Origin: an uncultured Bradyrhizobium sp.
GTDB taxonomy: Bacteria; Pseudomonadota; Alphaproteobacteria; Rhizobiales; Xanthobacteraceae
Direction of reading: 5' to 3'
Assembly: GCF_947648125.1 (NCBI RefSeq)
Contig: NZ_CANSMR010000042.1
Location: 1 to 48,311 of the forward strand
DNA: 48,311 nucleotides
Shown here: positions 7,563-15,555 of the stretch, in pieces
Layout: every line of letters starts with the position of its first letter
How positions within the stretch are numbered: the stretch's first letter is position 1
Made by a program: the position numbers and the translations under genes
The notes under the pieces: model-generated
Told to the model about the DNA's origin: nothing
Database searches by the model: none
The model's input: only the letters and a program-made list of their open reading frames with translations

Positions 7563-7832
7563 ATGACCGAACCTCTCGACTTTACGACCTGCCAGCTGGA
7601 GCAGCTGAGCGTGAAGGACCTCACCGACGCGCTCGGCATTGCCGAGTCGGCTGCGCTGCTCAATACCAGCGCCCGGGCTATCTACACGGTGCGCAACACG
7701 AGCGCGCTGTCCGCCGACCGCATGCTGCAGCTCATCGCTGCGGTGCGTGCCGACGAAGAAAATTGCCGTCGCCGGCTCGTCGTGACGCGCCGCCTGCAGG
7801 CCGAGCGCGAGCGTCGCGCCGAAGCCGCCTGA
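7563..7832 (+). CDS. Small putative DNA-binding protein, 89 aa
   Basis: The product may fold as a small helix-turn-helix protein. Residues about 17-62 read VKDLTDALGIAESAALLN, then TSARAIYTVRN, then LSADRMLQLIAAV, similar in plan to Cro-like domains. The C-terminal third is a very basic, probably helical segment (RRRLVVTRRLQAERERR). It is preceded by GGAA near 7553 and by its own promoter. In this position, after the replication genes and ahead of the last genes of the unit, it could be a transcriptional regulator. No family was recognised with certainty. Confidence 0.6.
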   Translation: MTEPLDFTTCQLEQLSVKDLTDALGIAESAALLNTSARAIYTVRNTSALSADRMLQLIAAVRADEENCRRRLVVTRRLQAERERRAEAA

Positions 7833-7862
7833 TTCCCTCTCACCACTCTGAAACTCAACACC

Positions 7863-8648
7863 ATGAAACTCGAATTCAACGATCTGTCCGAGCTCGACGC
7901 CTTTCTGCACTGGGCCGAAAACTACCGCAGCCAGCCGGTCCAAATAGTGCACGTCGCTGGCGGCTCGGGCGGCACGTTTTCGCACGTTTTTGGCGGCTCG
8001 GGCGGCGGTGTTGGCGGTGCCGGGCAACCGACCGGCGATGCCGCGCGGATCGTCGTGCACGGCTACGACACGCCGCCCCAAGGCACCAGCACTTTCACGC
8101 AAGGCGATGGCAGTCCCGCGGACCTCGAAGCGCGAGACCTGAAGATCGGCCCGTATGCAGGCACCGACGACAAGGAAGCACCTGCACAGCCAGCGGCCGA
8201 GCCTGCGAAGCGCAAGCGCCGCACCAAGGCCGAGATCGAAGCTGACGAGAAGGCCGAGACTGCGCGCATTGCTGCTACGAAGGCTGCCTACGAAGCGGCC
8301 GAAGCTTGCCGGGCCGAAAACTTCGAGGAAGCCGGTGCAGCCATGAAACAGGCAGCACAGCCGGCCGCCGAGGCCGCCAAGCAGCCCGAAGGTACCAACC
8401 CCTTCGAGATGGTCGACAACGCTCTCAGCACGCCGCCCGCTGATGCGCAGGGTGACGGTGCCGGCGAGTCGGAAGTCATCACGCCGTTCCAGCACCTGAC
8501 ACGCGCACGCGAATTCATCGCGAAGCACGGCATGCCGAAGTACAACGAGACGTTTGCCAAGGCCGGGCTCGACGCGAACGTGATGGCCTACTCGGCTTAC
8601 CAGCGCGCGGTCCACGTGGCTGCCCTGGACGAGATGGACAAGGCTTGA
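7863..8648 (+). CDS. Hypothetical phage protein, 261 aa, with Gly-rich and Ala/Lys-rich linkers
   Basis: The protein starts with a short conserved segment (MKLEFNDLSELDAFLHWAEN). A Gly-rich stretch (about 33-58) and a long Ala/Glu/Lys region that is probably helical and partly disordered (about 105-190) follow. The C-terminal domain is globular, with HLTRAREFIAKHGMPKYNET and GLDANVMAYSAYQRA. I recall this C-terminal block in proteins of Burkholderia phages, where it has no assigned role. Neighbours are in the same direction with short gaps. Confidence 0.7.
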   Translation: MKLEFNDLSELDAFLHWAENYRSQPVQIVHVAGGSGGTFSHVFGGSGGGVGGAGQPTGDAARIVVHGYDTPPQGTSTFTQGDGSPADLEARDLKIGPYAGTDDKEAPAQPAAEPAKRKRRTKAEIEADEKAETARIAATKAAYEAAEACRAENFEEAGAAMKQAAQPAAEAAKQPEGTNPFEMVDNALSTPPADAQGDGAGESEVITPFQHLTRAREFIAKHGMPKYNETFAKAGLDANVMAYSAYQRAVHVAALDEMDKA

Positions 8649-8658
8649 GGCTCGCGCC

Positions 8659-9000
8659 ATGTGGCTCATCGCGATCATGATCCTGCTGATGCTGCCCATG
8701 ACGGCGGCAGCCATCGTGTACTTGGTCACGGCGGCGTGGCGCATGCTCGACGCGCTGCTGCAGGGCACGATCGGCGCGGTGCGCTTCACGTGGCGCGCCA
8801 GCGTCTGGACCGCGCGCATGACGGTGCGCGCGACGCATCTGGCCCAGCGCGGTGCGCACCGGCTGCGGCATTGGCACTACGCCGGTACGACCTGGGCTGG
8901 GCAGTACCTGGAGAGCTCGTGGCGTGCGTGGGCCAACATGGCACGCCGGCGCTACGTCGCGGGGCAGCTGCGGCGGTTGCGCCGCCAGCGTCACCACTGA
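8659..9000 (+). CDS. Small inner-membrane protein, 113 aa
   Basis: Residues about 3-27 are a strong hydrophobic segment (IAIMILLMLPMTAAAIVYLV and following). The remainder is very basic (about 20 Arg) with Trp and His, and should face the cytoplasm. The gene begins 10 bp after the previous stop. No family was recognised; a role in altering the host envelope is possible but not shown. Confidence 0.65.
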   Translation: MWLIAIMILLMLPMTAAAIVYLVTAAWRMLDALLQGTIGAVRFTWRASVWTARMTVRATHLAQRGAHRLRHWHYAGTTWAGQYLESSWRAWANMARRRYVAGQLRRLRRQRHH

Positions 9001-9049
9001 AGGCGTCGCAGCCCCGCCACCCGGGCTGCATCATCCAACCGAGTCCGTT

Positions 9050-9352
9050 ATGAACTTCAACGAAAACACCGCGAAATCTCGCGAAGTCCCCGCCAGCGAC
9101 AGCTCGCCTGTAGACATCGAATTGCACGCGCTCCACTGCGAGATGGTGCGTTTTGAAGCCCTGTTGGCCAACGTCGACGATCAGCTCGCCCCTGTGAAGA
9201 ATGGGGTGCGTCTGCCCGCAGCGGGTCCGGAAGCACCCCGCGCACCCGACGATGCCCTGAGCCCTCTAGGTGACGCGTTGCGCACGTTCACGCGCCGCAT
9301 CGAGAGTGCGCGGCTGCGACTGACCAACTTGCAGATGTCACTCGAAGTCTGA
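9050..9352 (+). CDS. Hypothetical phage protein, 100 aa
   Basis: The ATG at 9050 is chosen because coding character starts there; the open frame upstream lies antiphase to the 8659 gene. The product has a polar N terminus, helical segments (IELHALHCEMVRFEALLANV and FTRRIESARLRLTNLQMSL) and a Pro/Ala-rich middle, so it may form a coiled coil. It is the last gene of the rightward unit, and a terminator follows 18 bp later. The function is unknown. Confidence 0.65.
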   Translation: MNFNENTAKSREVPASDSSPVDIELHALHCEMVRFEALLANVDDQLAPVKNGVRLPAAGPEAPRAPDDALSPLGDALRTFTRRIESARLRLTNLQMSLEV

Positions 9353-9370
9353 CTGCGGCCCGCCAATGAG

Positions 9371-9394
9371 AAAGGCCCGCTTCGGCGGGCCTTT
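9371..9394. terminator. Bidirectional intrinsic terminator at convergent junction
   Basis: A perfect 10-bp stem (AAAGGCCCGC with GCGGGCCTTT) closes on a TTCG tetraloop, with a T tract on the plus strand and an A tract on its left side. It sits between the end of the rightward early unit (9352) and the end of the leftward structural unit (9416) and should stop both. Confidence 0.93.
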
Positions 9395-9415
9395 TTGCAT
9401 GGAGCGCAGATGCGC

Positions 9416-9847
9416 TTACAGGTTCGACATTTCCTGGCGCGCGAACACGAAGGCCACGACACCGGGCTGCAGGATCTTCTGGCCGGCAGGCGCCTTGTAG
9501 CTGCGCATGAAGCCCTTCTTCAGGTCGTAGCGCCGGCCCAGCGCGGGCAGCGTGATCGTGAGATTGTTGGTCAGCTTGGTGCGGTTGGCTACCTCGTAGC
9601 CGTAGATCTGTTCGAACAGCTTGAGCGCCGGGCTGTCGGCTTGCAGCGTGAGCGTGAAGGGGATTTCGTTGTAGACGAAACCCGCCGACAGGTTGCCGTC
9701 GATGCCCATCGAGTACTCGCCGTTCTCGACGGCGTCGGTCTCGAAGATGTTGTCCGCGGCGTAGCCGGTGAGCACCTGCGCGGCGGGGAACAGCGCCTCG
9801 GTGGTGAGTGCCAGAACCGAGTTGGCCGTCGTGAGAGTTGCGGGCAT
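9416..9847 (-). CDS. Tail tube protein
   Basis: This 143-aa protein lies directly downstream of the tail sheath gene, the usual place of the tube subunit. It is beta-rich with few charged clusters (ENGEYSMGIDGNLSAGF, then FTLTLQADSPALKLFEQIYG, then NNLTITLPALGRRYDLKKGF), which fits a tail tube fold. The start at 9847 is preceded by AGGAG with eight bases of spacing. It should polymerise into the inner tube through which DNA passes. The assignment rests on context and character; the family name was not certain. Confidence 0.75.
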   Translation of the reverse strand: MPATLTTANSVLALTTEALFPAAQVLTGYAADNIFETDAVENGEYSMGIDGNLSAGFVYNEIPFTLTLQADSPALKLFEQIYGYEVANRTKLTNNLTITLPALGRRYDLKKGFMRSYKAPAGQKILQPGVVAFVFARQEMSNL

Positions 9848-9859
9848 GTTGCGTGCTCC

Positions 9860-11350
9860 TTAGATGACGGCGATGGAACGCACGGTGAGCTGTTGGATGG
9901 AGCCCCCGTCCGTGTACCAGAGGTACGCGAGCGGCGACGTGCGGTTCTGACGCGCCTGCGCGAAGTTCGCGGCGTTGTCGATGAGCAGGTACCAGCCCCG
10001 GGTCTGCAGCACGTCGGAGACCGTGCGGCCAGCCTGCGAATCGACCTGCGCCTGCTGGCTCTGCGACAGCGGCACAGCCGCGCGGATGATGCCGGAGGTG
10101 ACTGCGGCGTCGATCACGTCCACGCCGGCCCGGTACAGCTTCGTGTAGCCGTCCTGGTTGTACGGCAGCGAGTTGTAGGCCAGCAGCGCCTCGAAGAAGG
10201 CACGTTGCAGCTCGCGGTTGAGGTAGATCTGGTCGAGGTACGTGTCGACCCACAGGAAGGCGCCCGACAGCGCGCCGTTGTAGGCGACGGTGTAGGTGTT
10301 TGCGGCGTTGGCGTAGGCGCCCAGGTAGGTGTAGTGGTTCGACAGCAGCGCGTTGGCCGTGGCCAGGTCGGAGACCGTCGCGCTCGGCGCGCCGTTGAAT
10401 TGGCGGAAAGCCAGGTTCGTGCGGCCGTTCGGGATCTGGAAGTTGATCGAGGCGGCGTAGCCCATGAAGGCACCGACCAGCTCGTAGGTGCCGTATACCG
10501 GGACCGTGCCCTGGTAGGGCTGCGCGAAGACCGTGGCGCCGAACGACGCGGTATTGTTCGGCACGATGCTGGCCGCCTCGGTGTCCCAGGCCCAGTACAG
10601 GAACTGGTACGCCTGGCCGCTGTTCCACGCGGCGTAGGCGGTGCGTTCGTCGATTGGCGCAGCGTAGGTCGTGGAGAACGTGCCCCAGTTCATGTCCTGC
10701 GCGACGACACGGGCCATCGCGGTAGCGGGCGTGTCGGCGGCCACGCCGGCAGCGACCGTCGCGCCGGCGGCCGCCGACAGTCCGACACCGGTGGCCAGCG
10801 TGCCGGTGACCGCCGAGATGGTCGCCGTGGCCCCCGTGGCGGTGGTCGCGAACGTGAAGCGCTTGCGCTGCGCGTCGTAGCCGATGACGAAGTCGGGGGA
10901 CGTGAAGCCGGCCAGCATGAGCGCCGCGGCATTCGCGAAGCTTGTGGCCGTCGCGAGGTTGATCGGCGCCGACGTCTTCTGCGTCGTGGTGGTCACGATG
11001 AGCGTGCCAGCCGGCAGCGCCTGCAGCTGCGCGAGCGTCATGTTGCCGAGCTGCGCGCCGAAGACCTGGGCGGGCGTGTCGACCGCGGCGTAGCGGGCGA
11101 ACTTGAGCACGAAGGGCAGCTGCCCGGCATTCACGATGCCCGGGAAGTACTGGTTCGCCATCACGGTCTCGGGCGCGGCGGGTCCGAACCAGTTGGAGAC
11201 GTCGGTCGGCGTGAAGAAGTTCAGGATCTGGCCGGGAGGGACAGACGTATCCTTGGTCACGACCAGGCCGGACAGCTTGGAGGCTTGCCCTCCGCCGGCG
11301 ATAGTCCCGGGAAGCATCTGCACGACTTGACTGATGGGAATGGTGCTCAT
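9860..11350 (-). CDS. Contractile tail sheath protein (DUF3383-like)
   Basis: This 496-aa protein matches the DUF3383 sheath type. The N-terminal part is MSTIPISQVVQMLPGTI, followed by LNFFTPTDVSNWFGP and ANQYFPGIVNAGQLPFVLKF. A variable Ala/Thr-rich middle follows (from about residue 105), then a conserved C-terminal half with QIYLNRELQRAFFEALLAYNS and YTKLYRAGVDVIDAAVTSGI. It would form the contractile outer tube and shows that the virion is a myovirus. The start at 11350 follows GGAG, and a promoter lies at 11412-11439. Confidence 0.9.
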   Translation of the reverse strand: MSTIPISQVVQMLPGTIAGGGQASKLSGLVVTKDTSVPPGQILNFFTPTDVSNWFGPAAPETVMANQYFPGIVNAGQLPFVLKFARYAAVDTPAQVFGAQLGNMTLAQLQALPAGTLIVTTTTQKTSAPINLATATSFANAAALMLAGFTSPDFVIGYDAQRKRFTFATTATGATATISAVTGTLATGVGLSAAAGATVAAGVAADTPATAMARVVAQDMNWGTFSTTYAAPIDERTAYAAWNSGQAYQFLYWAWDTEAASIVPNNTASFGATVFAQPYQGTVPVYGTYELVGAFMGYAASINFQIPNGRTNLAFRQFNGAPSATVSDLATANALLSNHYTYLGAYANAANTYTVAYNGALSGAFLWVDTYLDQIYLNRELQRAFFEALLAYNSLPYNQDGYTKLYRAGVDVIDAAVTSGIIRAAVPLSQSQQAQVDSQAGRTVSDVLQTRGWYLLIDNAANFAQARQNRTSPLAYLWYTDGGSIQQLTVRSIAVI

Positions 11351-11411
11351 GTGCGAGACTCCAATGTGAGCGCCGACAAGGCGCGATTGACTGCCACTAT
11401 CGGCTCACCGG

Positions 11412-11439
11412 ATTCTATCAGCGCCTGCGCCTACGGCAA
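11412..11439 (-). promoter_or_regulatory. Minus-strand promoter upstream of the sheath gene
   Basis: On the minus strand TTGCCG (11439-11434) is 16 bp from TAGAAT (11417-11412), about 60 bp before the sheath ATG at 11350. It overlaps the last codons of the upstream gene. It could boost expression of the two abundant tail proteins. Confidence 0.5.
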
Positions 11440-11982
11440 GTCGGGCCACATGTCCACCGGCGTTTCGACGTGCACCTCGACGGCGTCGAAGAAGTCCTGC
11501 GGCAGCGCGACGACCTGATTCACCTGGGCGTAGAGCTTGAGCATGAAGCGCTGCTCGTACTGGTTCTCGCTGTTCGCGATGTTCAGCTGCACGGGCTCGT
11601 CGGCGTACAGCGGCGTGATGGCCGCGCCTTCGAGCTGATCGCAGCCCCAGAGCGAGCGCCATGCGATGGCGACGATGTCGGCCACGTCCGGGCCAAGCTG
11701 GCCGTAACAGTCCACCTGGTAGCTGTAGGTCGTGTGCCGCTCGACGTTCACGACGCCCGTGAGCGGGTCGATGCTGTCGCGCGTGTAGCTGCGGCGCCCC
11801 TGGTCCTGGCGCGTCTTGATGCCGGGCGACAGCACCACGTAGTTGCCGGTCGCCGTGGCCGTCGTGTTCTGGAAGCCCTTGAACACCTGGTCGCTGTCCG
11901 GGATCTGCGTCACGACGAGCGCCGACAACCACGCCCACAGGGCGTCGAAGACGAGGTTCTCGGAGAGGGCAATGGTGGCCAT
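11431..11982 (-). CDS. Tail/neck terminator protein (LIC_12616-like)
   Basis: This 183-aa protein resembles the phage neck or tail-terminator family. It starts ENLVFDALWAWLSALV, continues GNYVVLSPGIKTRQDQGRRSYT, TYSYQVDCYGQLGPDVADI and WRSLWGCDQL, and ends with QYEQRFMLKLYAQVNQVV. Such proteins cap the tail and join it to the head connector. The ATG at 11982 overlaps the stop of the upstream gene (ATGA). It lies between head-joining genes and the sheath gene, which fits the role. Confidence 0.75.
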   Translation of the reverse strand: MATIALSENLVFDALWAWLSALVVTQIPDSDQVFKGFQNTTATATGNYVVLSPGIKTRQDQGRRSYTRDSIDPLTGVVNVERHTTYSYQVDCYGQLGPDVADIVAIAWRSLWGCDQLEGAAITPLYADEPVQLNIANSENQYEQRFMLKLYAQVNQVVALPQDFFDAVEVHVETPVDMWPDLP

Positions 11983-12422
11983 CAGGGCGTGGGCGGTGTG
12001 CCGTTGGCAGTCTTGGCGATGTAGTCCTGGATCGTAGCGTAGTCGAGCTGCGTGGTCACCTCAAAACAACACCAATTGGGCCACCATTCCGTGACCATCG
12101 TGATCATGTACCAGCCCGCGCGCGGCCCCGTGGGGATGTTCACGATGTCGCCGCCCTTGCCGTCGCGCCGCTCGATGTCCGAGAAGTTGCCGAAGGCGTA
12201 CATCGTCAGCAGCCCGTTGTTGTACTGCAGGCTGCGCTCGTGCGTGATGTCGGTGTGCTTCTGCGCCTGCACCTGCAGGCGGGCCACCACGGGCGCGAAC
12301 GTGGGCGTCAGGATGCCGCGCACGCTGGTGCGCCCGGTGCTGATGTAGACCGTGCCGTCGACGTCTTCGTTGACGAGCTGGATCGCGCCGCGCGTGAGGC
12401 CGTGGAGGTTCAGGCCCATCAT
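11982..12422 (-). CDS. Conserved structural protein, 146 aa
   Basis: The start is taken as the ATG at 12422 (MMGLNLHG; the ATG at 12419 is equally possible), preceded by GGAAGG. It overlaps the stop of the 49-aa gene upstream. The open frame extends further but only as a shadow of that gene. The product contains YISTGRTSVRGILTPTF, QVQAQKHTDITHERSLQYN and PTGPRAGWYMITMVTEWWP. I recall it as a conserved protein of the head-to-tail region in related phages, without a known role. Confidence 0.7.
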   Translation of the reverse strand: MMGLNLHGLTRGAIQLVNEDVDGTVYISTGRTSVRGILTPTFAPVVARLQVQAQKHTDITHERSLQYNNGLLTMYAFGNFSDIERRDGKGGDIVNIPTGPRAGWYMITMVTEWWPNWCCFEVTTQLDYATIQDYIAKTANGTPPTP

Positions 12423-12568
12423 GCACCGCCTTCCAGAGGGCCGAATACGATTGCATCGCAGGGGCCAGGGAGCACTTCGATGTACTGCAGCCCATCCGCA
12501 CGACGCTCGACTCGCACGCGCATGGCGACAAAGCGAAATCGCATGAATAGGGGGCCCAGGCGCTTCAC
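12419..12568 (-). CDS. Very small protein, 49 aa, in the head-tail joining cluster
   Basis: A GTG at 12568 overlaps the TGA of the upstream gene (GTGA), and its own TGA overlaps the next ATG, so it is coupled at both ends like its neighbours. The product begins VKRLGPLFMRFRFVAM, then ERRADGLQYIEVLPGP and ends FGPLEGGA. An internal ATG at 12544 would give 41 aa. No family was recognised. The coupling and the otherwise unexplained 140-bp gap argue for a real gene. Confidence 0.6.
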   Translation of the reverse strand: MKRLGPLFMRFRFVAMRVRVERRADGLQYIEVLPGPCDAIVFGPLEGGA

Positions 12569-13056
12569 GTTGCACCGCCTTCAGCCGCGTCGCCCTGCAC
12601 GACCTCGGACTCGATCGACTTGAGCAGATGACCCGTGAAGCGAAGCCCGGCATTGAAGCCTTTCACCTCGGCCCACTGCTTCGAGTTGTCGGCGGGCCAG
12701 TCCGTAATCGTCTTTTGGATGTCTTCTTTCATAGCCTGGCCGATGCTGCCGACGGCCTGCTCGGGCGTCTGGCCCGACTGCACCAGCTTGACGACACCGT
12801 CCGTCCATTCCTTGCGCCGCTCGGCGACGGTCTGCTGCATGAACGGCCGTGGGTGGTTCTGCCCTTCGCCGTATTCGAGCGCCATTGCGATCGCAGCTAC
12901 CGGCATGCCGGCGCGCGGGTCGGGGTATTCGCGCCCCGTGCGCGCGTCGCGGATCATGTCCGAGGGGTAGGTAGCCCCGGCCAGCACGCCGGCCTTCACG
13001 ACCGCGGACGACCAGTCCCTGTCGGGCATGCGAAGGCCGCGGCGCGTGACGGTCAT
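12565..13056 (-). CDS. HK97 gp10-like head-tail joining protein
   Basis: This 163-aa protein starts at the ATG at 13056, overlapping the stop of the upstream gene. It contains AMALEYGEGQNHPRPFMQQT followed by helical VAERRKEWTDGVVKLV, and near the end RFTGHLLKSIESEVV. The pattern of an HPRPFM segment followed by a late 'TGxLLxSI' is characteristic of gp10-type tail-completion proteins. It should act at the neck. The frame is open upstream, but the longer version overlaps the DUF4054 gene and lacks family character. Confidence 0.75.
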   Translation of the reverse strand: MTVTRRGLRMPDRDWSSAVVKAGVLAGATYPSDMIRDARTGREYPDPRAGMPVAAIAMALEYGEGQNHPRPFMQQTVAERRKEWTDGVVKLVQSGQTPEQAVGSIGQAMKEDIQKTITDWPADNSKQWAEVKGFNAGLRFTGHLLKSIESEVVQGDAAEGGAT

Positions 13057-13523
13057 GGGTTGATGACGCCAGCGGGCACGTTGAAGGGTGCCGCGCGGAA
13101 ATCGCGCGAGAAACCCACGCCGCTGTCGCCCGCGACGAAATACTTCATGCTGCGGAATTGCGCGGTCATCATCCAGTACAGCGCGCCGTACTTGGTCTGG
13201 TTGAACCACGCAGCCATGGCCGAGCCCTGTGGCAGCTCATAGGCGAAGCCGACCGACACCGAGCCTTCGGTGGCCGTATCGACGCGCCCCACGGGCCGCT
13301 CGGAGCCGTCGGCGCCGACGGCGAACAGTGTGAGCAGGTGTGCCACGAGCAGCCAGAACAGCTGCGTGCGGTAATCCAGGGCCATCACCGGCGAGTTGTC
13401 GGTGTTGTCGAGAATCCCCGCCGCGGCCATGGTGAACATGGCCGTGCAGCGCGCGTCCGACGTCGTGACGAACTCGGGATAGGCAGCCTTGAAGGCTACC
13501 GGGTCGAAAGCGACAATGGCCAT
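13053..13523 (-). CDS. Head-tail adaptor protein (DUF4054-like)
   Basis: This 156-aa protein opens with FDPVAFKAAYPEFVTTSDAR, the typical DUF4054 beginning. It has a helical core (DYRTQLFWLLVAHLLTLF), a VSVGFAYELPQGSAMAAW segment, and TKYGALYWMMTAQFRSMKYF. The family consists of connector or head-completion proteins that bind below the portal. The gene is coupled to the next one by ATGA. Confidence 0.85.
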   Translation of the reverse strand: MAIVAFDPVAFKAAYPEFVTTSDARCTAMFTMAAAGILDNTDNSPVMALDYRTQLFWLLVAHLLTLFAVGADGSERPVGRVDTATEGSVSVGFAYELPQGSAMAAWFNQTKYGALYWMMTAQFRSMKYFVAGDSGVGFSRDFRAAPFNVPAGVINP

Positions 13524-13544
13524 GGTAGTGCGGCGCGGTAGCGC

Positions 13545-13883
13545 TTAGTCGGCGGCCGTGATGCCCTTGGCGGCGGCAGCCTTCGGGTCGACCGGATCGA
13601 AGCCGGTCTTCTCGCCCTGGCGTTCTTCGGCCTTCTCGACGGCGCTGTCCTTGTCGCCCATCGCGAAGACCAGCTCGTTCACGAGCCACGCAGCATCCGC
13701 GAACTTGTCTTCGACGATGTTCCAGGTCGAGGCCTTGACGTCGGTCATGCCGTGACCCGCGAGGGCGTACGGCGAGTGCGTGCCGTGCAGCTTCAGGACC
13801 GAGCCGTCGGGCAGCGGGATGTGCAGGCCCTGCGGCAGCTTGCAGGCGATGGTGAGCATGTCGGCGGAACGTTTGCGAGCCAT
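13545..13883 (-). CDS. Small conserved structural-cluster protein, 112 aa
   Basis: The ATG at 13883 has GGAG eight bases upstream. The product reads MARKRSADMLTIACKLPQGL, then VKASTWNIVEDKFADAAWLV, with a charged C terminus. It is recalled from relatives as a conserved protein next to the capsid genes, possibly a decoration or head-completion factor. The frame runs open far upstream, antisense to the homing endonuclease gene, and that extension is spurious. Because that gene sits between it and the capsid gene, it probably relies on the promoter at 13918-13932. Confidence 0.7.
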   Translation of the reverse strand: MARKRSADMLTIACKLPQGLHIPLPDGSVLKLHGTHSPYALAGHGMTDVKASTWNIVEDKFADAAWLVNELVFAMGDKDSAVEKAEERQGEKTGFDPVDPKAAAAKGITAAD

Positions 13884-13917
13884 GGAATTCTCCGTTGATT
13901 GTGGTAGGCAAGGGTGC

Positions 13918-13932
13918 GCGCTAGTGTAGCGC
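13918..13932 (-). promoter_or_regulatory. Palindromic -10 element (GCGCTACACTAGCGC) upstream of the 13545 gene
   Basis: On the minus strand GCGCTACACTAGCGC is a perfect palindrome with 6-bp arms around a TACACT -10 box (13928-13923). The box is about 40 bp before the ATG at 13883. The GCGCTACACT core recurs ahead of other genes. It may restart transcription after the homing endonuclease insertion. Confidence 0.6.
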
Positions 13933-13994
13933 AGGGTTAAGCGGGCGTCACGTGCGTCGCGGCACGGTGACGACGAACCCACAACTTCCCGCAG

Positions 13995-14000
13995 TAGAAT
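13995..14000 (+). promoter_or_regulatory. -10 element of the homing endonuclease gene, probably leaderless
   Basis: TAGAAT ends six bases before the ATG at 14007, so the transcript would start at or next to the start codon. No clear -35 box lies at the right distance. Confidence 0.45.
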
Positions 14001-14006
14001 TACCGC

Positions 14007-15509
14007 ATGACACCTATCACGCTCGAAACCTGGCTCGCACGCTTTCACGCCGCGCACGGCGAGCGATACGACTATCGTGACGTAACCGCTTTTCGTGGCG
14101 GCAAAACGGCGCTCACCATCCGCTGCGTTGCGCACGGCCCCTTTCAGCAGACTGCGCAAAAGCACGCCCTGGGCCAGGGCTGCCCCGCGTGCGGTTACGT
14201 GGCACGCAGCGAAACACAGTTGTTCGACACGCCCCAGTGGGTAGCCAAGGCGCGCGAAGTGCACGGCGACCGGTACGACTACGCGAAAAGTGTGTACCGC
14301 GGGGACCGTGAGAACGTCACGATCACCTGCACGGCACACGGCGACTTCGAGCAAGGCGCAGGCACGCACACGCAGGGGCGCGGTTGCCCGAAATGTGGTA
14401 ACGCGGCGAAGGCGCGAGGCCGGCGGAAAGACGCCTCGCACTTCATCCGCCGGGCGCGCGCGGTACATGGCGACGTCTACGATTACACGAAGGTCGAGTA
14501 CCGCAGCGCCTTGGAGAAAGTCGAGATTGTCTGTCCGAAGCATGGCGCGTTCTGGCAGTCCCCCGCGAACCACGCGTGGGGTTACGGGTGCCAGCGGTGC
14601 GTGCACGGTGCGCCCTCGAAGCGCGAGGATGAGTTGTTCGCGCTGGTGCGCACCATCCGCCCGGACGCCGAGCAGTCGAACCGGAAGCTCATCGCGCCGA
14701 AAGAACTGGACATCGTCGTGCCGAGCCTGAAGCTGGCCATCGAGTTCAATGGGGTGTACTGGCACTCGGACCGCCGCACGGCCATTGACGCGGCACACTT
14801 CAAGCATGCTGCGTGCGCTGCCCAAGGCTGGCGACTGCTCAGCATCGCCTGTGAAGACTGGAAGACGCGCCGTCCGCAGTTCGAGCGGCTCGTGCGGCAC
14901 GCACTCGGCGCGAGTGATCTGCCGCGCGTGCATGCGCGTGAGTGCGAGGTGCGCAGCGTACCTAACGGCGACGCCGTGGCATTCCTCGACGAGCACCACC
15001 CGCAGCAGCCTGGCGCGATCTACGCGCAGCGCTTCGGGCTCTACCACCCGACGCTCGGGCTCGTGGCGTTGATGACTTTTGGACGGGACGTCTACAGCCG
15101 AAATCGCGAAGGGTCGCCCGTGTGGGATCTGTCGAGGTTCGCAACTTCTGCACAAGTGCGCGGCGGCGCGTCGAAGCTGTTTGCGGCCGCTCGGCGCGAG
15201 CTAGGCTTCGCGGAGGTCATCTCGTACTCGGCAAACGACTGGTTCGGCGGTGGCCTGTACGAGCAGCTCGGGTTCGTGCGTGTAGCACAGGTGCCGCCGG
15301 ACTATCGTGTCTACCACCATGCAACCGGCTTCCGCCCGAAGAGCGCGTGGGCGCGCAAGCACATCCCGGCGCGGTTGGTGCAGATCGACCGCGCGGACGT
15401 GGTGTTCGACCCTGCGACCGACCCGCGCACCGAGTGGGAGATCGAGGACACGGTGAACGCCTTTCGAGTGTGGGACAGCGGCAAGGTGAAGTGGCGGTGG
15501 CAGGCGTAA
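14007..15509 (+). CDS. Free-standing homing endonuclease, Vsr/EDxHD-like, with GNAT-like C terminus
   Basis: This 500-aa protein has three tandem zinc-binding repeats of about 55-65 residues (roughly 11-63, 79-132 and 146-197). Each runs HGxxYDY...C..HGxFxQ...H..GxGCPxC, as in DUF723-type regions of homing enzymes. A Vsr-like nuclease domain follows, with KREDELF, KELDIVVPSLKLAIEFNG and YWHSD, which fits the EDxHD catalytic pattern. The C-terminal 190 residues (PGAIYAQRFGLYHPTLG, WDLSRFAT, YSANDWFGGGLYEQLGF) look like an acetyltransferase-fold domain. The gene runs against its neighbours inside the head operon, as expected for a selfish insertion. Confidence 0.85.
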   Translation: MTPITLETWLARFHAAHGERYDYRDVTAFRGGKTALTIRCVAHGPFQQTAQKHALGQGCPACGYVARSETQLFDTPQWVAKAREVHGDRYDYAKSVYRGDRENVTITCTAHGDFEQGAGTHTQGRGCPKCGNAAKARGRRKDASHFIRRARAVHGDVYDYTKVEYRSALEKVEIVCPKHGAFWQSPANHAWGYGCQRCVHGAPSKREDELFALVRTIRPDAEQSNRKLIAPKELDIVVPSLKLAIEFNGVYWHSDRRTAIDAAHFKHAACAAQGWRLLSIACEDWKTRRPQFERLVRHALGASDLPRVHARECEVRSVPNGDAVAFLDEHHPQQPGAIYAQRFGLYHPTLGLVALMTFGRDVYSRNREGSPVWDLSRFATSAQVRGGASKLFAAARRELGFAEVISYSANDWFGGGLYEQLGFVRVAQVPPDYRVYHHATGFRPKSAWARKHIPARLVQIDRADVVFDPATDPRTEWEIEDTVNAFRVWDSGKVKWRWQA

Positions 15510-15513
15510 GAAA

Positions 15514-15529
15514 GCCCGCCGATGCGGGC
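15514..15529 (-). terminator. Intrinsic terminator after the capsid gene
   Basis: The stem GCCCGC with GCGGGC around a four-base loop is followed on the minus strand by TTTCTT. It lies 27 bp past the capsid stop codon and just beyond the convergent end of the homing endonuclease gene. It would limit leftward transcription from the capsid gene. Confidence 0.75.
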
Positions 15530-15555
15530 CTCCTGTGAGCGTCAAGCCGAAGGGC

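Noticed and set aside
9395-11518. A 707-aa plus-strand open frame
   Set aside because: It is antisense to the tail tube and sheath genes, which are well supported, and its composition is that of a codon shadow.
13545-15155. A 536-aa minus-strand frame joining the 112-aa structural gene to upstream sequence
   Set aside because: The N-terminal 420 residues are antisense to the homing endonuclease gene. The strong ribosome binding site at the ATG at 13883 marks the true start.
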